6,603 nucleotides of DNA from DAOTEJ01 sp035454085. Lineage in GTDB: Bacteria > Pseudomonadota > Gammaproteobacteria > Burkholderiales > Burkholderiaceae_F. The notes beneath the pieces were generated by a model. It ran no database searches and was not told where the DNA came from. It worked only from the letters and a program-made list of their open reading frames with translations. This document shows, piece by piece, positions 1-6,603 of the stretch (within the stretch, counting starts at the first letter, position 1; each line of letters opens with the position of its first letter). The stretch covers positions 1-6,603 of the forward strand of contig DAOTEJ010000111.1 in NCBI GenBank assembly GCA_035454085.1. Reading direction: 5' to 3'. The translations under genes were made by a program, and so were the position numbers.

Positions 1-26
1 ACGAGGGGGCACCCCGCGCCGCCGCC

Positions 27-32
27 TAGAAT
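27..32 (+). promoter_or_regulatory. Candidate -10 element upstream of the DAHP synthase gene
   Basis: TAGAAT matches the sigma-70 consensus TATAAT at 5 of 6 positions and stands out as the only A/T-rich hexamer in the G/C-rich leader. It would put transcription start near 39-40, giving a 5' leader of about 25 bases before the ATG at 65. No TTGACA-like -35 is visible at the expected distance (about 4-9, which reads G-rich). A similar hexamer sits at nearly the same distance before the aminopeptidase gene, which slightly strengthens the call. It is based on motif and position only. Confidence 0.4.
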
Positions 33-64
33 CGGGGCACCTGCCGCACGCCACCCAGTCCATC

Positions 65-1144
65 ATGCCGATCGCCACCGCCCGCCTCGAAGACCTCAAC
101 GTCGCCGGCTTCGAGCCCATGCCCACGCCGGCCGAGGTCAAGGCGCAACTGCCGCTCACCGAGTCTGCCGCGGCCACCGTGGCGCGCGGGCGCAGCGCGA
201 TCGTCGAGATCCTCGAGCGGCGCGACCCGCGCCTGATGGTGGTGGTGGGGCCCTGCTCGATCCACGATCCGCGCGCGGCGATGGACTATGCGCGCCGCCT
301 CCACACGCTGGCGCAGGAGGTGGCCGGCACGCTGCTGCTGGTGATGCGCGTGTACTTCGAGAAACCGCGCACGGTGGCGGGGTGGAAGGGCTACATCAAC
401 GACCCCCACATGGACGACAGCTTCCGCATCGACCAGGGCATGCGGCGCGCGCGCGAGCTGCTGCTGGCGATCGCCGAGCTGGGCCTGCCCGCGGCCACCG
501 AGGCGCTCGACCCGCTCAGCCCCCAGTACCTGGGCGACCTGGTGAGCTGGTACGCGATCGGCGCACGCACCACCGAGAGCCAGACCCACCGCGAGATGGC
601 CAGCGGCCTGTCGGCGCCGGTGGGCTTCAAGAACGGCACGGACGGCGGGCTAGCAGTAGCCATCAACGCCGTGCGCTCGGCCGCCACCGCGCACAGCTTC
701 CTGGGCATCGACGAGCAGGGCGAGACCGCCATCGTGCGCACCCGCGGCAACCGCCACGGCCACGTGGTGTTGCGCGGCGGCGGCGGCCGCCCGAACTACG
801 ACACCGTGAGCGTGCGCCTGGCCGAGACCGCGCTGGCCAAGGCCGGCCTGCCGGCGAAGCTGGTGATCGACTGCTCGCACGCCAACAGCATGAAGGACCC
901 GGCGCTGCAGCCGCTGGTGTTCCACGACTGCGTGCACCAGATCCTCGAGGGCAACCGCTCGATCGTGGGCCTGATGCTCGAGAGCAACCTCGAGGCCGGC
1001 AACCAGGCGATCCCGCAGGATCTGGCCCAGCTGCGCTACGGCGTGTCGGTGACCGACGCGTGCATCGCCTGGGACAGCACCGAGCAGACCCTGCGCCGCG
1101 CCGACCAGGACCTGCGCGCGCGCGGACTGCGCACCCGCGCCTGA
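65..1144 (+). CDS. aroG: Class I 3-deoxy-7-phosphoheptulonate (DAHP) synthase, AroG/AroF/AroH family
   Basis: This cytoplasmic enzyme condenses phosphoenolpyruvate with erythrose 4-phosphate to DAHP, the first and usually feedback-controlled step of the shikimate pathway. The 359-residue length fits the short, E. coli-like class I type (about 350 residues). Motifs in order are GPCSIHD (62-68), MRVYFEKPR (94-102), WKGYINDPHMD (107-117), GARTTESQ (166-173), GFKNGTDG (187-194), RGGGGRPNY (237-245), CSHANS (270-275) and TDACIAWD (330-337). By alignment to E. coli AroG from memory, the metal ligands are Cys64, His272, Glu306 and Asp331; the substrate-binding residues are Arg95, Lys100, Arg168, Lys189 and Arg237. 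All are present. Pro153 and Ser183 align with AroG Pro150 and Ser180, positions tied to feedback inhibition, so the enzyme is probably allosteric, but whether Phe, Tyr or Trp is the effector cannot be read here. The ATG at 65 has no obvious Shine-Dalgarno; it is preferred over Met19 because the N-terminal extension matters for regulation in this family. The paralogue letter is uncertain. Confidence 0.95.
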   Translation: MPIATARLEDLNVAGFEPMPTPAEVKAQLPLTESAAATVARGRSAIVEILERRDPRLMVVVGPCSIHDPRAAMDYARRLHTLAQEVAGTLLLVMRVYFEKPRTVAGWKGYINDPHMDDSFRIDQGMRRARELLLAIAELGLPAATEALDPLSPQYLGDLVSWYAIGARTTESQTHREMASGLSAPVGFKNGTDGGLAVAINAVRSAATAHSFLGIDEQGETAIVRTRGNRHGHVVLRGGGGRPNYDTVSVRLAETALAKAGLPAKLVIDCSHANSMKDPALQPLVFHDCVHQILEGNRSIVGLMLESNLEAGNQAIPQDLAQLRYGVSVTDACIAWDSTEQTLRRADQDLRARGLRTRA

Positions 1145-1156
1145 GCGGGGCGCACG

Positions 1157-1193
1157 GCGCGGCCGCGGCACGCCGTCCGCGCGCGGCCGCGGC
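1157..1193. repeat. Paired G/C-only palindromic repeats downstream of the DAHP synthase gene
   Basis: The 13-mer GCGCGGCCGCGGC occurs at 1157-1169 and again at 1181-1193, 13-16 bases past the aroG stop for the first copy. Each copy holds the palindrome CGCGGCCGCG, so the copies can pair with each other as a 10-bp all-G/C stem (1158-1167 with 1182-1191) around a 14-base loop. An alternative hairpin is ACGGCG (1154-1159) with CGCCGT (1171-1176). No T-tract follows, so it is not a textbook intrinsic terminator. It may still stabilise the aroG 3' end or impede polymerase. In DNA this rich in G+C, chance palindromes are common. Confidence 0.45.
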
Positions 1194-1244
1194 TGCCACG
1201 CCACCAGCATGCCCGGCGGTGCCGCGAAGCGGCGGCCACGCGAC

Positions 1245-1250
1245 TAAACT
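1245..1250 (+). promoter_or_regulatory. Candidate -10 element upstream of the aminopeptidase P gene
   Basis: TAAACT lies in an A/T-rich island (ACTAAACT) inside the G/C-rich gap and matches the -10 consensus at 4 of 6 positions. Transcription would start near 1257, leaving a leader of about 27 bases before the ATG at 1284. No clear -35 is seen at the proper distance. A small hairpin, GCCGC-GAA-GCGGC at 1221-1233, lies where the spacer and -35 region would be. The leader is pyrimidine-rich and has no Shine-Dalgarno. This is a motif-and-position call only. Confidence 0.35.
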
Positions 1251-1283
1251 CGCGCCCTCCGCCCTCCCCGGATCCGCCTCGCC

Positions 1284-3092
1284 ATGGACACCCTCGAACA
1301 ACAACGCGCCAGCGTGCGCGGCCGCGTCGCCGGACTGCGCGCGGCCATGAAGGCCGCCGGACTCGCCGCCTGGATCGTGCCCTCGACCGACCCGCACCTC
1401 TCGGAGTACCTGCCCGAGCGCTGGCAGGCGCGCGCCTGGCTGTCGGGCTTCGACGGCTCGGCCGGCGTTCTGCTAGTCACCGCAGATCACGCCGGCCTGT
1501 GGACCGACAGCCGCTACTGGGAGCAGGCCGAGGCCCAGCTCGCCGGCACGGGCATCGAGCTGCACAAGATGGGAGCCGCCGGCGGCGTGCTCTGGATGGA
1601 ATGGCTCGCGCAGACGCTGCCGCGCGGCGCCACCGCCGGCGCCGACGGCACGGTGCTGGGCCTGGCCACGCACCAGGCGCTGGCCGACAAGCTCGCCGCG
1701 CGCGGCATCGCGCTGCGCACCGATCTGGATCTGATCGACGCGGTATGGCAGCCGCGCCCCGAGCTGCCCGCCGAGCGCGTCTACGAACACGCGCTCGCGC
1801 CCACCACGCGCGCGGCCAAGCTCGCCGCGGTGCGCGAGGCCTTGCTCGAGGCCGGGGCGCAGGCGCACTTCATCTCGACGCTCGACGACATCGCCTGGCT
1901 GCTCAACCTGCGCGGCGGCGACGTGCCCTACAACCCGGTGTTCATCGCGCACCTGCTGCTCGGCGCGGACAGCGCCACGCTGTTCGTGGGCGCGGGCAAG
2001 GTGCCGGCGGAACTGGCCGCGCGCCTCGAGGCCGATGGCGTGAAGCTCGCCCCCTATGCGCAGGCGCGCGAGCGCCTGGCCGCGCTGCCGGCGGGCACGC
2101 AGGTGCTGCTCGATCCCAAGCGCGTCACCCTGGGTCTGCGCCAGGCCTTGCCGGACACCGTGGGCGTGATCGAGCGGCTCAACCCCTCGACCCTGCTCAA
2201 GAGTCGCAAGTCGCCCGAGGAAGCGGCGCACATCCGCGGCGCGATGGAGCAGGACGGCGCGGCGCTGGCCGAGTTCTTTGCCTGGTTCGAGGACGCGCTG
2301 GCTGCCGGCACGCCCATGACCGAGCTCACCATCGACGAGCAGGTCTGCGCCGCACGCGCGCGCCGGCCCGGCTTCGTGAGCCCGAGCTTCACGACCATCG
2401 CGGGCTTCAACGCCAACGGCGCCTTGCCGCACTACCGCGCCACGCCCGAGTCCCACGCAGCCATCGCCGGCGACGGCATGCTCTTGATCGACTCCGGCGG
2501 CCAGTACACCACCGGCACCACCGACATCACCCGCGTGGTGCCGGTGGGCACGGCAAGCGCCGCGATGAAGGCCGACTACACGCGCGTGCTCAAGGGGATG
2601 ATCAACCTGTCGATGGCCGTGTTCCCGCGCGGCACGCGCAGCCCCACGCTGGATGCGCTGGCGCGCGCGCCGATCTGGGCGGCGGGCATCGACTACGGCC
2701 ACGGCACCGGCCACGGCGTGGGCTACTTCCTCAACGTGCACGAAGGCCCGCACGGCATCACCCCGCACCTGCCGCCCGAGCCGCACACCGCCATGGAACC
2801 CGGCATGGTCACCAGCAACGAGCCCGGCATCTATCGCCCGGGCCGCTGGGGCGTGCGCATCGAGAACCTGGTGCTCAACGTGGCTGCGGAGACGACCGAG
2901 TTCGGCGAGTTCCTGAAGTTCGAGACGCTCACCCTGTGCCCGATCGACACGCGGCTGATCGACCCTGAACTGATGCGCGCCGACGAGCTCGCCTGGCTCA
3001 ACGCCTACCACGCCGAGGTAGCGCGCCGCGTGGCGCCGCTGGTGAGCGGCCGCGCCGCCGCCTGGCTTGCCGAGCGCACGCGAGCGATCTGA
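1284..3092 (+). CDS. Xaa-Pro aminopeptidase, long three-domain aminopeptidase P (peptidase family M24B)
   Basis: This is a dinuclear-metal exopeptidase that releases the N-terminal residue from peptides with proline in second position. It has no signal peptide or membrane segment, so it is probably cytoplasmic and used in peptide turnover. At 602 residues it resembles eukaryotic cytosolic XPNPEP1 (about 620) rather than the shorter E. coli PepP (441). Two creatinase-like N-terminal domains occupy roughly 12-150 and 165-300 (WTDSRYW at 73-79, LLNLRGGDVPYNP at 206-218). The pita-bread catalytic domain runs from about 312 to 552 and is followed by a short C-terminal region. The metal ligands are Asp403 (LIDSGG), Asp414 (TTDITR), His477 (GHGTGHGVG), Glu513 (SNEPG) and Glu527 (RIENL). 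His383 (LPHYRAT), His473 and His486 (NVHEGP) match the other conserved active-site histidines. All are intact, so it should be active. The ATG at 1284 gives the usual N-terminus, without a clear Shine-Dalgarno. It is probably co-transcribed with the gene 2 bases downstream. Some pipelines would call it pepP. Confidence 0.95.
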   Translation: MDTLEQQRASVRGRVAGLRAAMKAAGLAAWIVPSTDPHLSEYLPERWQARAWLSGFDGSAGVLLVTADHAGLWTDSRYWEQAEAQLAGTGIELHKMGAAGGVLWMEWLAQTLPRGATAGADGTVLGLATHQALADKLAARGIALRTDLDLIDAVWQPRPELPAERVYEHALAPTTRAAKLAAVREALLEAGAQAHFISTLDDIAWLLNLRGGDVPYNPVFIAHLLLGADSATLFVGAGKVPAELAARLEADGVKLAPYAQARERLAALPAGTQVLLDPKRVTLGLRQALPDTVGVIERLNPSTLLKSRKSPEEAAHIRGAMEQDGAALAEFFAWFEDALAAGTPMTELTIDEQVCAARARRPGFVSPSFTTIAGFNANGALPHYRATPESHAAIAGDGMLLIDSGGQYTTGTTDITRVVPVGTASAAMKADYTRVLKGMINLSMAVFPRGTRSPTLDALARAPIWAAGIDYGHGTGHGVGYFLNVHEGPHGITPHLPPEPHTAMEPGMVTSNEPGIYRPGRWGVRIENLVLNVAAETTEFGEFLKFETLTLCPIDTRLIDPELMRADELAWLNAYHAEVARRVAPLVSGRAAAWLAERTRAI

Positions 3093-3094
3093 AC

Positions 3095-3490
3095 TTGCCC
3101 CTCCGGCCCGGCGAGGACTGCCCCTGCGGCAGCGGCGCGAGCTATGAGCGCTGTTGCGGGCGCCATCACGCAGGGCCGGAGCCTCTGGCCGCGCCCAGCC
3201 CCGAGGCGCTGATGCGCTCGCGCTACTGCGCCTACGTGCTGGGCCTCGCGGACTACCTGCTCGCCACCTGGCACCCGAGCACGCGCCCGGCGGCGATCGA
3301 GCCCGACCCGCCCGGCCTGCGCTGGCTGGGGCTCACGGTGCGCGCCGCGCCGGCGCCCACGGGCGACGCGGGCGAGGTGGAGTTCGTGGCGCGCAGCAAG
3401 CTCGGCGGACGCGCACATCGCCTGCACGAGCGCAGCCGCTTCGTGCGCGAAGGTGGGCGCTGGTTCTATTTCGACGGCGATCTGCTCTAG
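3095..3490 (+). CDS. YchJ-family (UPF0225) SEC-C motif protein, single-motif form
   Basis: This is a 131-residue protein of unknown function. It starts with a SEC-C zinc-binding motif, CPCGSG-x5-CC, with Cys9, Cys11, Cys20 and Cys21 as likely ligands. The YchJ core follows: LMRSRYCAY (39-47), ADYLLATWHPS (52-62), WLGLTV (77-82), VEFVAR (95-100) and ERSRF (112-116), then a WFYFDGD end. This core is expected to have an NTF2-like fold. E. coli YchJ is about 152 residues with a SEC-C motif at each end; here the protein stops after the core and the second motif is absent. The start is set at TTG 3095, since the first in-frame ATG (residue 40) would remove the zinc motif. The TTG lies 2 bases after the aminopeptidase TGA with no good Shine-Dalgarno, which suggests translation by reinitiation from the upstream gene. 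The family call is strong; the exact start is less so, and no function is proposed. Confidence 0.88.
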   Translation: MPLRPGEDCPCGSGASYERCCGRHHAGPEPLAAPSPEALMRSRYCAYVLGLADYLLATWHPSTRPAAIEPDPPGLRWLGLTVRAAPAPTGDAGEVEFVARSKLGGRAHRLHERSRFVREGGRWFYFDGDLL

Positions 3491-3529
3491 GCCGCACGTG
3501 ACGCCCCACAGGCGAGCGGTCGCGGCCTG
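3488..3529. terminator. Possible terminator hairpin between convergent genes
   Basis: AGGCCGC (3489-3495) pairs perfectly with GCGGCCT (3522-3528), with a T·G wobble outside it. Inside lies a second hairpin, CGCC (3502-3505) with GGCG (3511-3514) around CCACA. The outer stem begins in the stop codon of the YchJ-like gene and sits in the 62-base gap where + and - transcription meet, a sensible place for a shared terminator. Neither side carries a clear T-tract, only CCCCCTTGCTT on the + side, so termination strength is doubtful. Confidence 0.35.
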
Positions 3530-3552
3530 ACCCCCTTGCTTGGTGCTCGGCT

Positions 3553-5448
3553 TCAGCCCTGGCGCCGCAGATGCGCGGCCAGGAAGCGCGCCGGATCGAG
3601 CGAGGCCGCCAGATCGGTCTCGATCGGCCAGGGCTCGCCCTCGATCTGCGCGGCGAGCAGTTCGGCCGCGAGCGCGGCGAGCGCCAGCCCGCGCGATCCG
3701 AAGCCGAAGGCGGCGTGCAAGCCCGGCAAGCGCGGCAGTTCGTGCAAGCGCGCGCCGCGCAGCGCGGGCTGGGCGAGCGCTGCGGCCTCGTCGGCCACCG
3801 GCCCCACCAGCGGCAGCCGATCGCGGCTGACCGCGCGCACGCCGGCGTAGAAGCCCACCGGCAGCACCGCGGGCGGATCGGCCAGCAGGCGTGCCAAGCG
3901 TTGCAGGTTGCCGGCGTGAACGCGCTCGGCCGGCACCGCCTCGGGGCCGCGCTCGTAGCTCGCGCCCACGCCCACCCAGCCGTCGCCGCCGCGCACGGCG
4001 TAGCCGTCGCCGGCCAGACCTGCGCGCAGTCCGGCCAGATCGTGCTCGGCGAGCAGGCTGATGCGCCCGCGCACCGGCGCCACGGGCGCGTGCGCCAGCC
4101 CCGCCAGCCTCGGTGCATCGGCCGCGTTGGCCAGGATCGCCACCGGGGCCTGGGCCAGCACCCGACCGGCCGCGTCGAGCGCGCACCACTCGCCCTCGCG
4201 CTGCGCGAGGCTTGCGACTTCGGTCGCGCCGCGGAACTGCACGCCCGGCGCGGCCAGTGCGTGACGGCACCAACGCCCCGCCGCCACCAGCGCGCCCTGC
4301 GCGAACCACCAGCCGCCGCGGCGCGGGGCGAGGCCCAGCAGCGGCTCAGCCTGTGCGCCCTCCACCAGCCGCGCATGCTCGGCGGGCAGCTCAAGGGCGG
4401 CCGCGATCGCGCGCCAGTGTTCGAGCTCGGCCTCGTCCTGCGCGATCTGGAACACGCCGCGGCGCTGCACGAGTGAGGCATCGCCCGCCGGCAGCGCTCG
4501 CAGCGCCGCCGCGCAGCCCGCTCGCGTGAGGCGCGCAAGGCGGTTGTCGTCGGCCGAGACCTGCGGGTGCAGCAGTCCCCAGGCCAGTGCCGAGGCACCG
4601 CTGCCCGGCACCGGCCCGGCGTCGAGCACCTGCACCGTCCAGCCGCGCGCGGCCAGGGCGCGCGCCGCAAGGCTGCCCGCCAGCCCCGCGCCGATCACCA
4701 GCGCGCGGCGCCCGCCTCGGTAGGCGCAGGGTGGTTCGTGGCGGCGTGAGGCCCAGCGCGGCGCGTAGCGCGCCGCCAGCATCTCGCGCTTGCCGGCGTA
4801 GCCCGGGCGCAACTCGAAGGCGAAACCGGCCTCGGCGAGCGCGTCCTTGAGCACGCGCGCCGTGCACCAGGTGGCGGCGGTCGCGTCGGGGCGCGCCAGA
4901 CGCGCGAGGGACTTGACGAGGCCGGGCTCCCACATCGCCGGGTTGCGCTCGGGCGCGAAGCCGTCGAGGTAGAGCGTGTCGAAGCCCAGCGCGAGACGTG
5001 GCGCCAGGGTCTGCGCCTCGCCCAAGGCCAGCGTGAGGACGACGCGGCCATCGTCGAACTCGATGCGGTGCAGACCCGGCAGCGGCAAGGGCCAGCGCGC
5101 GGCGAGTTGCGCGGCGAGCGATGCGAGTTCGGGGTCGGCGAACTCGACGAGCTGCGCGGCCGTGGGCGGGTGCGCCTCGAGCGCCACGTAGTGCAGGCGC
5201 GCGCAGCGCGCGGGGTCGGCGCGCCAGGCGGCGAGCGTGGCGAGGAAGTTCGCGCCCAGGCCGAAGCCGTTTTCGAGCACCACGAACTCGGCACGGTGCG
5301 CCCAGCGCGCCGGCAGGCCGCTGCCGGCCAGGAACACGTGGCGCGCCTGCGCCGCCGCGCCCGCGCGGTTGGCGTAGACGTCGCCGTAGTCGGGCGCGAA
5401 GGGCGCGCCCCCGGGCTCGCGCGTGATGAGCGCGGGGCGCAGCTTCAT
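3553..5448 (-). CDS. mnmC: Bifunctional tRNA 5-methylaminomethyl-2-thiouridine biosynthesis protein MnmC
   Basis: MnmC completes the wobble modification mnm5(s2)U34 in tRNAs that read split codon boxes. Its FAD-dependent oxidoreductase domain removes the carboxymethyl group from cmnm5(s2)U34, and its SAM-dependent methyltransferase domain then methylates nm5(s2)U34. Both domains are present in the usual order within 631 residues (E. coli has 668). The methyltransferase (about 1-235) shows ENGFGLGANF (59-68), LDGFAPERNP (161-170, with the conserved Asp162), MARL-like SLARLARP (180-187) and KREML (220-224). The oxidoreductase (about 247-625) opens with the dinucleotide-binding signature VIGAGLAGS (251-259). 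It continues with WGLLHPQVS (290-298), AGVRAVSRDRLPLVGP (535-550) and GFGSRGL (582-588), all typical of MnmC. No frameshift or lost motif is seen. The ATG at 5448 gives the standard MnmC start, though no Shine-Dalgarno is evident. It lies 54 bases after ettA on the same strand, so co-transcription is likely. It should depend on MnmE, MnmG and MnmA encoded elsewhere. Confidence 0.95.
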   Translation of the reverse strand: MKLRPALITREPGGAPFAPDYGDVYANRAGAAAQARHVFLAGSGLPARWAHRAEFVVLENGFGLGANFLATLAAWRADPARCARLHYVALEAHPPTAAQLVEFADPELASLAAQLAARWPLPLPGLHRIEFDDGRVVLTLALGEAQTLAPRLALGFDTLYLDGFAPERNPAMWEPGLVKSLARLARPDATAATWCTARVLKDALAEAGFAFELRPGYAGKREMLAARYAPRWASRRHEPPCAYRGGRRALVIGAGLAGSLAARALAARGWTVQVLDAGPVPGSGASALAWGLLHPQVSADDNRLARLTRAGCAAALRALPAGDASLVQRRGVFQIAQDEAELEHWRAIAAALELPAEHARLVEGAQAEPLLGLAPRRGGWWFAQGALVAAGRWCRHALAAPGVQFRGATEVASLAQREGEWCALDAAGRVLAQAPVAILANAADAPRLAGLAHAPVAPVRGRISLLAEHDLAGLRAGLAGDGYAVRGGDGWVGVGASYERGPEAVPAERVHAGNLQRLARLLADPPAVLPVGFYAGVRAVSRDRLPLVGPVADEAAALAQPALRGARLHELPRLPGLHAAFGFGSRGLALAALAAELLAAQIEGEPWPIETDLAASLDPARFLAAHLRRQG

Positions 5449-5502
5449 GCGTGCGAGTCGGCGGCGAGGCGCCTGCGCGGCGTGCGCGGCGGCCCGCCGA
5501 CC

Positions 5503-6603
<1,101 letters not shown>

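Noticed and set aside
26..589. Antisense frame of 187 residues over the start of the DAHP synthase gene
   Set aside because: It is a shadow of aroG rich in His, Arg and Ala, has no family resemblance, and would cross the promoter region.
1269..1274. GGATCC palindrome just before the aminopeptidase start as a possible operator
   Set aside because: A single 6-base palindrome without extension or a second copy is expected by chance.
1473..3011. Long open frames on both strands inside the aminopeptidase gene, including a 512-residue one on the - strand and a 489-residue one on the +
   Set aside because: The translations are Arg/Ala/His/Gly-rich with no recognisable motif, as expected for alternate frames of G+C-rich coding DNA. 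The M24B frame carries every catalytic residue.
3571..4476. A + strand frame of 301 residues antisense to mnmC
   Set aside because: Composition is Arg/Gln/Ala/His-rich without motifs, and no promoter or start context supports it; it is best explained as the complement of the MnmC coding frame.
3005..4670. Two overlapping - strand frames of over 430 residues across the 3' part of mnmC and the YchJ-like gene
   Set aside because: They are low-complexity Arg/Ala translations, run antisense through the SEC-C gene, and conflict with the clear MnmC frame.
5460..5502. CGGCGG-G-CCGCCG in the ettA-mnmC gap as a terminator
   Set aside because: The loop would be a single base, which cannot fold as drawn, and no T-tract follows on the - strand.

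Overview
This window is a high-G+C (roughly 70 % by eye) stretch of bacterial chromosome, densely coded and with no sign of mobile DNA, CRISPR or phage. Third codon positions are almost all G or C. The proteins are of proteobacterial type: an AroG-like class I DAHP synthase, fused bifunctional MnmC, EttA, and a YchJ-family protein. Together with the base composition this suggests a betaproteobacterium (Burkholderiales or Rhodocyclales type). That placement is inference; no rRNA or other phylogenetic marker is present.

Layout. The left half is on the + strand: a DAHP synthase that opens aromatic amino acid synthesis (65-1144), a 139-base gap with G/C-rich palindromic repeats and a promoter-like element, a long three-domain aminopeptidase P (1284-3092), and 2 bases further on a short SEC-C/YchJ-type protein starting with TTG (3095-3490). 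The right half is on the - strand: ettA, cut by the right edge of the window (5503-6603), followed 54 bases downstream by mnmC (3553-5448). The two blocks converge on a 62-base gap (3491-3552) that holds a hairpin which may act as a terminator.

How the genes relate. aroG appears to be its own unit. The aminopeptidase gene and the YchJ-like gene are probably co-transcribed and translationally coupled. ettA and mnmC are probably one transcript, joining a ribosome-bound ABC-F factor with a tRNA wobble-uridine modification enzyme; both act on translation, but no direct functional link is known to me.

All five coding regions belong to well-known families and look intact in their catalytic residues, ettA only as far as it is visible. 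There is no intergenic stretch over 300 bases. I found no convincing undescribed system. The findings are modest: gene-boundary details, possible regulatory DNA and local composition oddities.
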